A stretch of DNA of 64,000 nt. Origin: Olsenella profusa (GTDB lineage Bacteria; Actinomycetota; Coriobacteriia; Coriobacteriales; Atopobiaceae). Made by a program: the position numbers and the translations under genes. Of this stretch, positions 42,298-50,640 are shown one piece after another. Under the pieces are notes generated by a model. That model did no database searches and was not told where the DNA came from. It was given only the letters and a program-made list of their open reading frames with translations. Where the stretch lies: the NCBI RefSeq assembly GCF_016900315.1, contig NZ_JACSNQ010000001.1:62001-126000 (forward strand). The letters are read 5' to 3'. The stretch's first letter is position 1, and the number at the start of each line of letters is the position of its first letter.

Positions 42298-43704
42298 ATG
42301 TACCGAGTCCCCTTTGAGGTGCCCGAGGTCTCCTACGCCGAGGCGCTCGACCTCGTGCACAGCGCGCTGCGCTTTGGCATCTGCCCCATGCTCGAGACCG
42401 TCGAGGACATGCTAGCCGAGCTCGGCGACCCCGACCTCGCCTTCGAGTGCGTGCAGGTGGCCGGCACCAACGGCAAGACGTCCACCTCGCGCTTCACCGC
42501 GGCGATCCTTGCCGGCGAGGGGCTGCGCACCGCGCTCTACACCTCGCCCGAGCTCGTGAGCTACACCGAGCGCATGGAGGTGGGGGGCCGCCCCGTCAGC
42601 GAGGAGGCCTTCGCCCACGGCGTCTCCGCGGCCCACCAGGCGGGCGTCCGCGTCAACGCACGCCGCGCGGCTGCCGGCGAGCGACCCTACGACGTCACCG
42701 AGTTCGACACGCTCACCGTGGCCGCGATGGTCGTCTTTGCCGAGGCGGGCGTCGACGTGGCCGTGCTCGAGTGCGGCATGGGCGGGCGGTGGGACGCCAC
42801 GACGGCCGCCAAGTCCATCAGGACGGTGGCGGTGACGGGCATCGGGCTCGACCACACGCGCGTGCTCGGCGACACGCTCGAGAAGATCGCCGGCGAGAAG
42901 GCTGCGATCATCCGCCGCGGGCGCGCCTGCGTGCTCGGCGTCGGCACCGCTACGCCGGCGAGCGTGGAGGACGTGCTGCTGGGCCAGGCCCGCGCTGAGG
43001 GCGTGGAGCCCGTGCTGCTGCGTCCGGAGGACCCGGCCGACGCGGCGGGGGAGATGGGTCCCGGGGCGCCTCGTCTCCACGCCAACCTGCCGCACGCCAG
43101 CTACAAGATCACACGCCGCCCGCACCGCATCGGGGCGCCGCTCGAGCTCGCCGTGACCACGCCGCGCGCCACCTACGCGGAGCTCGCGTGCCTGAAGCCC
43201 GCCTACCAGGCGGCAAACGTCGCCTGCGCGGTGGCGCTCGCTGAGGCGCACCTCGGGCGCGTGCTCAATGCCGACGCCCTCTTCGACTCCGTGGTGGGCT
43301 GCCCCACGCCGGGCCGCTTCCAGCTCCTGCGTCCCGACCCGCCCGTGCTCATCGACGCCTGCCACAACCCGCAGTCCGTGGCGACCTTCCTCACCGCGGT
43401 CGACGACGTGGCGCCCGCGCGCGACGAGCGGCCGACCCTCCTTGCAGCGGTCCTGGCGGACAAGGACGTGGACGGGATCGTGGCGCTTCTGGCCAAGGCG
43501 TTCCCGCGCGTGGCCGTCACGCAGACCGCAAGCCCGCGCGCCCTCCCGGCAGACGAGCTTGCCGCGCGCTTTGCCGCCGCGGGCGCCCAGGTGGTCGGGA
43601 CGTATCCGACGGTTGAAGCCGCGACGTCGGCATTGTGTGGAGAATCCTACGTGGGCTGCGGCTCCATCACCCTTGCGGGGGAGCTAGTGGGCCTGTTCGA
43701 TTGA
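42298..43704 (+). CDS. folC: Folylpolyglutamate / dihydrofolate synthase
   Basis: Adds glutamate to folates. The 468-aa Mur-ligase-fold protein has the P-loop VQVAGTNGKTSTSRF (about 56-70), TSPELVSYTERM, ECGMGGRWDATT, VTGIGLDHTRVLGDTLEKIAGEK and LIDACHNPQSV. It is slightly longer than the usual 430 aa. I chose ATG 42298 (GGAG 4 nt upstream); the open frame further upstream crosses array F. It ends the folate block. Confidence 0.93.
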   Translation: MYRVPFEVPEVSYAEALDLVHSALRFGICPMLETVEDMLAELGDPDLAFECVQVAGTNGKTSTSRFTAAILAGEGLRTALYTSPELVSYTERMEVGGRPVSEEAFAHGVSAAHQAGVRVNARRAAAGERPYDVTEFDTLTVAAMVVFAEAGVDVAVLECGMGGRWDATTAAKSIRTVAVTGIGLDHTRVLGDTLEKIAGEKAAIIRRGRACVLGVGTATPASVEDVLLGQARAEGVEPVLLRPEDPADAAGEMGPGAPRLHANLPHASYKITRRPHRIGAPLELAVTTPRATYAELACLKPAYQAANVACAVALAEAHLGRVLNADALFDSVVGCPTPGRFQLLRPDPPVLIDACHNPQSVATFLTAVDDVAPARDERPTLLAAVLADKDVDGIVALLAKAFPRVAVTQTASPRALPADELAARFAAAGAQVVGTYPTVEAATSALCGESYVGCGSITLAGELVGLFD

Positions 43705-43773
43705 CTTTTGCTACAATTCGAATGTCTGCGCCGTCGCAAGCGGTGCGCCCCGATGTGCTAAGGAGTCCCCGAC

Positions 43774-44205
43774 ATGCAAGATCTGCTTGACCAGCTCATC
43801 ACGCCCGAGGTCCGCATGGTCCTCTACCTCATGGTCATCTGCGTCGTCATGCTCTACATCCTCTCCATCGTCTACGTGATCCGCGACGCCCAGCGCCGTG
43901 GCGCCGAGCCCTGGTGGATGTGGGCCATCATCTCCGTCATCCCCATCGTGGGCCTGCTCGCGTACGTGATCCTGCGCCCGAGCTCCTACCTCATCGACCG
44001 CGAGGAGCAGGACCTCGACATCGCCCTGCGCGAGCACCAGCTCTCCCACTACGGCATTTGCCCCAAGTGCGGCGCCCCGATCGACCGCGACTTCGTGGTC
44101 TGCCCGATCTGTAACACGCAGGTTCGCAACGTCTGCCCCACCTGCCACCGCCCGCTCAACGCGGACTGGAAGGTGTGCCCGTACTGTCGCACGCGCATCC
44201 AGTAG
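43774..44205 (+). CDS. Small membrane protein with a double zinc ribbon
   Basis: A 143-aa protein with two membrane helices (about 14-36 and 48-66, the second with a PLDc_N-like W-x-IISVIPIVGLLAYVI pattern) and a C-terminal pair of zinc ribbons: CPKC/CPIC and CPTC/CPYC. Proteins of this kind are common in Actinobacteria and lack an assigned role. An extended -10 (TG-C-TACAAT, 43709-43717) sits upstream and a strong terminator downstream, so it is a single-gene unit. Confidence 0.8.
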   Translation: MQDLLDQLITPEVRMVLYLMVICVVMLYILSIVYVIRDAQRRGAEPWWMWAIISVIPIVGLLAYVILRPSSYLIDREEQDLDIALREHQLSHYGICPKCGAPIDRDFVVCPICNTQVRNVCPTCHRPLNADWKVCPYCRTRIQ

Positions 44206-44233
44206 CGCCGGCGAGAAGAACCTGCGACGTGCT

Positions 44234-44264
44234 GCGGCCCCTGCTTCGGCGGGGGCCGCTTTTT
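44234..44264 (+). terminator. Intrinsic terminator of the zinc-ribbon gene
   Basis: GCGGCCCC (44234-44241) pairs with GGGGCCGC (44252-44259) and five T follow. GGCGAGAAGAACC (44210-44222) stands between the stop codon and the hairpin. Confidence 0.85.
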
Positions 44265-44399
44265 GGGCGTCGGTGGGTTCGGCTCTGCGCTCCTGCTGCT
44301 GTTTGCGCTCCTCGCCCGCATTCCTCTGCTCGCGCCCGCCGCTGCTCGCGCCCCCTTGAGCGCCCACCTCTGGTCGAGCCCCCTTGCCCGCCCTCCTCT

Positions 44400-44528
44400 G
44401 CGCAGAAATCCGGGGGAGTGCGCGTTCGGGCCGCGTAAATCGGCTCCCCTGTGCGCAGCGGTGCACACACCCCCGGCGATTCTCGCGGCGAAAACGCACA
44501 CACTCCCGGATTCCCGCGCAGCGAACCA
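44400..44528. repeat. Three-unit inverted/direct repeat (array J)
   Basis: TGCGCAGAAATCCGGGGGAGTG on the left is complementary, with a few mismatches, to CACTCCCGGATTCCCGCGCA at 44501-44520. A middle unit GTGCACACACCCCCGG (44461) is a direct relative of ACGCACACACTCCCGG (44494), about 33 bp apart. No gene is visible between the terminator and the thrS leader. Confidence 0.65.
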
Positions 44529-44641
44529 GCCCAGGGCCCGCGCCCGCCCAATCGTGCGCATGCTGCGAATCTGTTTCCCCGCGCGCGGTCGGTGGCCACT
44601 TGTGGTAAACCATTGCTGTGCAAGCGAGACGAAAGGCAGCG

Positions 44642-44686
44642 ATGCGTCGCTTCAGCGCACATATCGTTCGAACTCAGACTATCTAG
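44642..44686 (+). CDS. Probable thrS leader peptide MRRFSAHIVRTQTI
   Basis: A 14-codon frame with AAAGG 7 nt before its ATG, ending TAG just before a stable hairpin. Its last codons are Arg-Thr-Gln-Thr-Ile, so a ribosome short of charged tRNA-Thr would stall there. It lies 109 bp before thrS. The role as a sensing peptide is inferred from position and codons; the Thr content is modest (2 of 14). Confidence 0.45.
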   Translation: MRRFSAHIVRTQTI

Positions 44687-44766
44687 GCGTCTGTCCCTTC
44701 CTATGGCCGGCGGGCCACGGACAGGCGCCGCATATTGCTCGGCGCATCCGCGCTCGGGCCTTTTTT
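44686..44766 (+). promoter_or_regulatory. Possible thrS attenuator
   Basis: GGCGTCTGTCC (44686-44696) pairs with GGACAGGCGCC (44719-44729), 11 bp with one U-G. GCGCCG (44725-44730) could alternatively pair with CGGCGC (44740-44745). A weaker GCGC/GCGC stem then leads into TTTTTT (44761-44766). Competing stems after a short peptide frame fit ribosome-controlled attenuation. No T-box sequence is visible. Confidence 0.45.
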
Positions 44767-44794
44767 ATGTTCATCCCCAGCGAAAGGTGTTCCC

Positions 44795-46558
44795 ATGAAG
44801 GTCCTCTACAACGACGGCCACGTCGACGAGTGCCCGGCCGAGGAGGTCACGCACGTCGTTCGCCACAGCGCCGCCCACATCATGGCCCAGGCCATCAAGC
44901 GCCTCTACCCCGAGGCCGACTTCGCCTACGGCCCGGCCACTGACAACGGCTTCTACTACGACATCGACCTGCCCGAGGGCCAGAAGATCTCCGAGGAGGA
45001 CTTCGACGCCATCGAGGCCGAGATGAGAAAGATCGTGAAGGAGAACCTCAAGTTCACGGTCTTCGAGCTGCCGCGCGCCGAGGCCATCGCCCTCATGGAG
45101 GAGCGCGGCGAGAAGTACAAGGTCGAGCACATCGGCGACCTGCCCGACGACGCCCGCATCACCTTCTACCAGCAGGGCGAGTACATCGACATGTGCGTGG
45201 GCCCGCACCTCACCTACACCAAGGCACTCAAGGCCTTCAAGCTCACGGGCGTCTCGGGCGCCTACTGGAAGGGCGACAAGAACAACAAGATGCTCATCCG
45301 CGTCAACGGCACGGCCTTTGCTACCAAAGACGAGCTCGACGAGCACCTGCGCCTCATCGAGGAGGCCAAGAAGCGCGACCACCGCAAGATCGGCCGCGAG
45401 ATGGGCATCTTCATGATGCGCGACGAGGCCCCCGGCTTCCCGTTTTTCCTGCCCAACGGCATGATCCTCAAGAACGAGCTGCTCGACTACTGGCGCGAGA
45501 TCCACCACAAGGCGGGCTACGTGGAGATCTCCACCCCGATGATCATGAACAAGGAGCTCTGGAAGACCTCCGGCCACTGGGACCACTATAAGGACAACAT
45601 GTACTCCACGATCATCGACGACGAGGAGTACTGCATCAAGCCGATGAACTGCCCCGGCGGCGTGCTTGTCTACAAGTCCCAGCCGCACAGCTACCGCGAG
45701 CTGCCCATCCGCGCCGGAGAGATCGGCCTGGTGCACCGCCACGAGATGCGCGGCGCCCTGCACGGCCTCTTCCGCGTGCGCTGCTTCAACCAGGACGACG
45801 CCCACCTCTTCGTGCGCCCGGACCAGCTCACCGACGAAATCGTGGGCGTGGTGAACCTCATCGACTCCGTGTACCAGAAGTTCGGCTTCACCTACCACCT
45901 CGAGCTCTCCACGCGCCCCGACGACTCCATGGGCTCCGACGAGGACTGGGAGCGCGCCGAGGCGGGACTGCGCGAGGCCCTTGAGCGCCTGGGCAAGGAC
46001 TACGTGGTCAACGAGGGCGACGGCGCCTTCTACGGCCCCAAGATCGACTTCCACCTGGAGGACTCGCTCGGGCGCACCTGGCAGTGCGGCACCGTGCAGC
46101 TCGACTTCCAGATGCCGCTCAACTTTGACCTGGAGTACACCGACGCCGACGGCTCCAAGAAGCGCCCGATCATGCTCCACCGCGTGTGCTTCGGCTCCAT
46201 CGAGCGCTTCATCGGCATCCTCATCGAGCACTACGCCGGCAAGTTCCCCACCTGGCTCGCCCCGTGCCAGGTCAAGGTGCTCCCGGTCTCCGAGAAGAGC
46301 CGCGACTACGCGCGCGCCGTCACCGAGAAGCTCGACGCCGCTGGCATCCGCGCCGTGCTCGACGAGCGCGACGAGAAGATCGGCTACAAGATCCGCGAGG
46401 CCCGAAACATCGACCGCCCGCCCTACATGCTGATCCTGGGTGAGCAGGAGGTCGAGGCCGGCACCATCTCCGTGCGCGACCGCTCCAACGAGACCCACGT
46501 GGCCAACCTCGAGGACTTCATCACCGACGTCTGCGCCGAGATCGCGGCGCGCCGCTAA
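44795..46558 (+). CDS. thrS: Threonyl-tRNA synthetase lacking the TGS domain
   Basis: Charges tRNA-Thr; edits Ser-tRNA-Thr. The 587-aa class II enzyme begins almost directly at the editing domain (HVVRHSAAHIMAQAIKRLYP, with HxxxH), then has class II motifs (KPMNCPGG, RHEMRGALHGLFRVRCFNQDDAH, HRVCFGSIERFIGILIEHY) and the anticodon-binding domain. E. coli ThrRS is about 642 aa; the N-terminal TGS domain of about 60 residues is absent here. ATG 44795 follows AAAGG. The editing His/Cys set (HMCVGPH-like DMCVGPHL) is kept. Confidence 0.94.
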   Translation: MKVLYNDGHVDECPAEEVTHVVRHSAAHIMAQAIKRLYPEADFAYGPATDNGFYYDIDLPEGQKISEEDFDAIEAEMRKIVKENLKFTVFELPRAEAIALMEERGEKYKVEHIGDLPDDARITFYQQGEYIDMCVGPHLTYTKALKAFKLTGVSGAYWKGDKNNKMLIRVNGTAFATKDELDEHLRLIEEAKKRDHRKIGREMGIFMMRDEAPGFPFFLPNGMILKNELLDYWREIHHKAGYVEISTPMIMNKELWKTSGHWDHYKDNMYSTIIDDEEYCIKPMNCPGGVLVYKSQPHSYRELPIRAGEIGLVHRHEMRGALHGLFRVRCFNQDDAHLFVRPDQLTDEIVGVVNLIDSVYQKFGFTYHLELSTRPDDSMGSDEDWERAEAGLREALERLGKDYVVNEGDGAFYGPKIDFHLEDSLGRTWQCGTVQLDFQMPLNFDLEYTDADGSKKRPIMLHRVCFGSIERFIGILIEHYAGKFPTWLAPCQVKVLPVSEKSRDYARAVTEKLDAAGIRAVLDERDEKIGYKIREARNIDRPPYMLILGEQEVEAGTISVRDRSNETHVANLEDFITDVCAEIAARR

Positions 46559-46560
46559 GC

Positions 46561-46920
46561 GTGGGCGAGAAGAACCTGGATATCCGGAGGGCGTCTGCGG
46601 CCGAGGTCGCGGGCGCCCTCTCGCTTGACGCGCTCGCGGCGCTGGCCACGGACCTCGGACGCGAGCGCTGGCGCGCCGTCTCCGACGCCGCGCAGGTCGT
46701 GGCCTGCTACCTGGCGTGCCACCCGCACGTCGTGGCCGTGCGCTACCCCGGCCTCAAGTCCGACGAGCTCTTCCCGCGCGCGGCCAACGCGCTCGTGGGA
46801 GGCTTCGGGCCGCGCGTGGCGTTTCTCGCCGCGGGTGCCCCGGCGGGGGAGTGGTTCCTCTGGGAGGCTGACGCGCGCGACGCGCGCGACCAGGTCATGG
46901 AGCTCGAGAGGACACTTTGA
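46561..46920 (+). CDS. Short protein resembling the C-terminal part of Cys/Met-metabolism PLP enzymes
   Basis: A 119-aa frame. The segment YLACHPHVVAVRYPGLKSDELFPRAANALVGGFGPRVAF resembles the 'HPxVxxVxYPGL' region and following strand of MetB/MetC-type PLP enzymes, but the PLP-lysine domain is absent. It starts at GTG, 3 bp after thrS, inside a GGCGAGAAGAACC motif, without a clear ribosome site, so the true start is uncertain. The last 36 bp are duplicated at 50107. It may be a relic or a regulatory fragment. It overlaps the LuxR-type gene by 1 base. Confidence 0.5.
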   Translation: MGEKNLDIRRASAAEVAGALSLDALAALATDLGRERWRAVSDAAQVVACYLACHPHVVAVRYPGLKSDELFPRAANALVGGFGPRVAFLAAGAPAGEWFLWEADARDARDQVMELERTL

Positions 46921-48872
46921 TGAGCGGCCGCGACGGTCATGCGCGCACCCTCTGGTGTCTTTGGGGGGCCTTGCTCAGCGCCATGCCCTGCGTGCTGAGG
47001 TCGCCTGTCGTCTCGCTCTTTTCGGTTTCCGCTCTGGTTGCGCCCCTTCAGTTTCAGGTTGAGCCCCTTGCGGTGGCCCTGTCCGCTGTCGTCCTTGTTG
47101 AGGTGCTGAGCGAGGGCCGCACCTCGAAACGGGCAGAGCGCGTGCTTCGCATGGCCTGTCCCGTTGTTGCCTGCGTTACCGTCCCGCTGATTGCGCTGAG
47201 CGAGGTGGCGTGGTTGCCCATGAGGATTGGTGACTACTCGCTGCTCGCCTGGCAGCCGGTGTTTGAGCTCGTAGGCAATGTCGCACTTACCCTATCCCTT
47301 GTGGGCTGGGTACTGTTCGGAACGTGCCTTGGCAACGCCTTCGCTCCGTCTGGCGTCATGGAGAGGCGGTCGCTCATGCTCGGCCTGCTCCTGGGCGGCG
47401 TCTGTGTGCCCATGCTGCTTTTTGTTGTCTCGCTCGGCCTCCCTGCCTGGGGAGGTCCCGTGCTCTGCGTGGCCTCGGGCATTCTCTCCTGGTGCGTTTG
47501 CCGCCAAATCTCGCTCACCCTCGGTGGGATTAATGGCTCTCTTAGCTGTGCAGTTGTGCTTTCGGGCGCACTCTATACCTCTTCAGTCCTTTGCAAGGCG
47601 CTCTCCGAGGTCCTTCTGTACCATCCCGTCAATTTCCCCGACGCGGACCCGTTGGGGTCTGCCTGCATCGTGATGCTGGGAGTGGCCTCAGTCGCTCTTG
47701 TGCTCTGCGTTGCCGCCGCATATGTTCGAAAGCGGTGGTACACGGGCGAAGACTTGTCCTCCCACGTCCAGCCTCATGAAGCCGCTGCGTGCGATCTCCT
47801 CCCGCTTTTGCCCGGGGGCGACTCGTTAAGCGCCCGTCAGCGCGACGTGATTTCGTTGCGACTCAAGGGCATGAAGGGTGCCGAGGTTGCCAAAGAGCTT
47901 GGGATAGGAAGGGGGACGGTAAGCACGTTCCAGAGGCGCGCTCTGGACGCACTTGGTTTCGAGAGTCTTGATCAGCTTTCTTCCTATTTGGAGGGGCTTC
48001 GCAATAACGGTGATGCAGGGGGCGAGTTGACTGCGTGTGTTGAACGTGGTCGCCTGCCGCATCTTGCTTTGCCGCTCATTTTGCTGTGCTTGACCCCCTT
48101 TGCGTCCGTTGCTCCATCGCCGTTTCAGGAAAGCGGCCTGCTTGCAGCGGGAGCATTGCTTGTCATCGTGGCATCTGCTCAGATGATTGCTCACGATGAG
48201 GGTACTTGGGGTTGCGACCATGTGGGTGCCGGCGGTAGAGTTCGTGCGTTAACGTGTGTGTCCGCGCAGCTCCTGGGCTGCTTCGTGGCGGTGAACTACG
48301 GGGGTTTCCCCTGGGGATGGGTCGGTATTGTTGTTGCTGAGGTCCTTCTCGCCCTCGTGGCTCTTCGCGAGGGAGTCTGGTGCAGGCATGCTTCTCTTGA
48401 GGGTTTACGGACGCCTTGGAGGGATTTAGGAGCCTGCCTCCTTCAAGGCGCGCGCTCAGTTGTTGCGGATCGTCATGCCTTTCTGTTGCTGGTTGGTTCC
48501 GGCATGTCATCGTGGCGGGTGGCGCTGCTGAGCATCGAACTGCAGGAGGCCTACTTCATCGGGGCTGTGCTCTGCATCGCGTTTGTTGTCATGGACTTGG
48601 GGGTGTGTTTGCGCCGAGAAGGGCAAGACCATACGAACGTGTCCTTGAATGGAGACGAGGGGGCTCTGGGGCATTTTGAGACACTTGGACTCTCTGAGAC
48701 GGAGGCGCGTGTTGTCGTTCTTTCCGTTCGGGGGATGACACGCTCACAGATCTCGCGGCGACTGTTCATAGCTCCTGGTGCCGTTAACAGTGCAAAAGCT
48801 ACCGCCTATCGTAAGCTCGGGATACACAGCGCACGGGAGGCGTCTGAGCTGTTGCGTAAACGTACTGGTTGA
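46920..48872 (+). CDS. Membrane regulator with two LuxR-type HTH domains
   Basis: A 650-aa protein with the order: about seven membrane segments (1-260), a first HTH (LSARQRDVISLRLKGMKGAEVAKELGIGRGTVSTF..., about 301-355), a second set of about five segments (370-570), and a second HTH (LSETEARVVVLSVRGMTRSQISRRLF..., about 592-645). Coriobacterial membrane-LuxR proteins normally have one N-terminal membrane block and one C-terminal HTH, so this looks like an internal duplication of the whole module. Codon use is more AT-rich than its neighbours. ATG 46920 overlaps the previous stop by one base. Targets are unknown; the exported protein next door is a candidate. Confidence 0.8.
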   Translation: MSGRDGHARTLWCLWGALLSAMPCVLRSPVVSLFSVSALVAPLQFQVEPLAVALSAVVLVEVLSEGRTSKRAERVLRMACPVVACVTVPLIALSEVAWLPMRIGDYSLLAWQPVFELVGNVALTLSLVGWVLFGTCLGNAFAPSGVMERRSLMLGLLLGGVCVPMLLFVVSLGLPAWGGPVLCVASGILSWCVCRQISLTLGGINGSLSCAVVLSGALYTSSVLCKALSEVLLYHPVNFPDADPLGSACIVMLGVASVALVLCVAAAYVRKRWYTGEDLSSHVQPHEAAACDLLPLLPGGDSLSARQRDVISLRLKGMKGAEVAKELGIGRGTVSTFQRRALDALGFESLDQLSSYLEGLRNNGDAGGELTACVERGRLPHLALPLILLCLTPFASVAPSPFQESGLLAAGALLVIVASAQMIAHDEGTWGCDHVGAGGRVRALTCVSAQLLGCFVAVNYGGFPWGWVGIVVAEVLLALVALREGVWCRHASLEGLRTPWRDLGACLLQGARSVVADRHAFLLLVGSGMSSWRVALLSIELQEAYFIGAVLCIAFVVMDLGVCLRREGQDHTNVSLNGDEGALGHFETLGLSETEARVVVLSVRGMTRSQISRRLFIAPGAVNSAKATAYRKLGIHSAREASELLRKRTG

Positions 48873-48990
48873 GGCTGTCGGACAAACTTCATATAGGGTG
48901 CCGACACGACGGGTGACCTCATCTTGCTTAAGCTTGCATTAGGCAGACGAAGGGAGCAAGGATGAAGTCACTTTTACGAGGGGTGGGTGG

Positions 48991-50106
48991 GTGATCCCCG
49001 TGGGGAGCAGAAAGCGCATCAGACGCGTCCTCGTCGTGGGGCTCCTTGTGGCCGGAGTCGTTGGCACCCTGGTTGCCCTGGGGGTCCCGAAGCGGCTGCT
49101 GACCCACTTCTCGAGGCTTGACAGCGACACAGATCCGACCTTGGCTATCATTGAGACCAGGGGGAACCTAGAAAGCAGTAGGATTGTGCTCTTGGGTGAG
49201 GACCTCCAGGTGGTGTCCGAGCTTCTCCTGCCGTATGCTTCGGTCGCCCCGGGCTGGCAAGCTCCGTATGTCAGGGACGGACGCATGTACGTGGTTCCCG
49301 CTGGCCTTGACGGGTTTCGCAGCGAAAGGACCCTGCTCGAGTTTGACTACGTGGGGGGAGAAATCATCCCCCACACGGCAGACAGGGTCAATCTGTACGG
49401 TGTGGTGGCGACAGACGATTACCTCTTTGCCTGCAGCAACCTCAATTTCACCTCTTACGTGACTCGAGTCAGCAAGAACGGGCTGCCCTCACGCGAGGTG
49501 AGTCTGCCAGAGACGCACGTGCACTCCATTAACCTCTGTGGCGACAAGCTCTGCGTCTTTGCCGGAGATCTCACCGAGGGGCTGAACCGGAGTGACCTGC
49601 TCGTCTATGACCTAGACTTGAATCTTGTTGCCTCGTTCGATTTATCCGATTACGGTGTCGATCAGTGTCGTTCGCGCGTCCTGGACGGGAGCCTCTGGTT
49701 CACGAGTTGGTTCGACGGCTCTGAGGCCATGAATGGGTCAACGAAGGTTGGGGTGTTCGATCCTAGCGCGCTGACTCTCTCGCAAATTGACTTTGGCGAT
49801 CCCGTCTACGACGTGTATCCCGGCCCCTATGGTCCGTTGGCCCTGATTGGCAGCCAGGTGGACATTGATGCGGGGCGACCCCTGCGCATGAGGTGCTACA
49901 CCTCCGACCTCTCCCAGGTGGTCTGGGAGGAAGACGTCGGCAGTGTTTCCAACGCATGCGTTCATGACAACAGGGTCTACACGCTCTCTAGCTGGGAGGT
50001 TGTCAGCTACGAGATTGGTCCTGAGAGTCTTTCACGCCTTGAGTCCCTCGAACTGGAACCCATGGATGACTCGTTCAGCTACATATCCTCAATCGTCTCC
50101 TTGTAG
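48991..50106 (+). CDS. Exported or membrane-anchored beta-propeller-like protein
   Basis: A 371-aa protein with one N-terminal membrane segment (RVLVVGLLVAGVVGTLVALGV, after KRIRR) and an extracellular body of repeated strands such as YVRDGRMYVVPAGL, DDYLFACSNLN, GDKLCVFAG, DGSLWFTSWF and DNRVYTLSSWE. The pattern is that of a six- or seven-blade propeller. I recognise no enzyme motif. It starts at GTG 48991 after GAGGGG. It lies downstream of the double-HTH membrane regulator and shares its less GC-rich codon use, suggesting one accessory unit. Confidence 0.65.
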   Translation: MIPVGSRKRIRRVLVVGLLVAGVVGTLVALGVPKRLLTHFSRLDSDTDPTLAIIETRGNLESSRIVLLGEDLQVVSELLLPYASVAPGWQAPYVRDGRMYVVPAGLDGFRSERTLLEFDYVGGEIIPHTADRVNLYGVVATDDYLFACSNLNFTSYVTRVSKNGLPSREVSLPETHVHSINLCGDKLCVFAGDLTEGLNRSDLLVYDLDLNLVASFDLSDYGVDQCRSRVLDGSLWFTSWFDGSEAMNGSTKVGVFDPSALTLSQIDFGDPVYDVYPGPYGPLALIGSQVDIDAGRPLRMRCYTSDLSQVVWEEDVGSVSNACVHDNRVYTLSSWEVVSYEIGPESLSRLESLELEPMDDSFSYISSIVSL

Positions 50107-50260
50107 CGCGCGACCAGGTCATGGAGCTCGAGAGGACACTTTGATGGGCGGCCGCGACGGTCATGCGCGCGCTCTGGTCGCGCCCCTTCAGTTTCAGGCT
50201 GACCCCCTTGCGGTCGCCCTGTCCGCTATCGTCCTGGTTGAGGTGGTGAGCTTGGCGTGA
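50107..50260 (+). pseudogene. Truncated second copy of the LuxR gene start
   Basis: 50107-50167 matches 46885-46945 with one difference, covering the end of the PLP-like gene and the start of the regulator. The 38-codon frame from ATG 50144 (MGGRDGHARALVAPLQFQAD...) equals regulator residues 1-10 joined to about 39-66; the piece between is deleted and the frame then ends in TGA. It shows that a similar regulator gene once stood here. Confidence 0.85.
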
Positions 50261-50640
50261 GTCACGTGAAGTCTTTTGCAAGGCTCATGCTGCTCCTCGG
50301 ACTGTTGTGGCTGTCGTACTTCCTGCTCGGCTCCTTGACTGACCTGCCATGGGTTGCGGGCGTTCTTTTTGCAGTCGCGTTGGCAGCAGTCGTTCTCGTT
50401 GGTAGAAGCCTTCTGCGCTCCGGAGGGGAGGGGGCGGAAGCGCCGACCCCGGCCCTTGAGATATGGCTGCTTATCGGCTGCCTCCTCTCTGAGGTGGTGG
50501 TGCGCCTCGTGGCTCCTGCTGCCCAGCTGTGCATGAACGCGCTTGTGTGCCCTCTTCCTCATGCTGTGGGACGTTGCGGGGAGACGTCTCATCACTCGAT
50601 GAGCTACGCCTTGGGCGCGCGGTTCTGCCGCCAAATCCTT
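50257..50640 (+). pseudogene. Membrane-protein fragment without its own 3' end
   Basis: A GTG start overlaps the previous TGA (GTGA). The frame encodes VSHVKSFARLMLLLGLLWLS with three hydrophobic segments up to about residue 95. It then runs on without stop into the antisense of the fbp remnant, where codon use becomes meaningless. I take the real coding part to end near 50640. It is probably a membrane protein cut by the same rearrangement that brought fbp here. No family is recognised. Confidence 0.4.
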
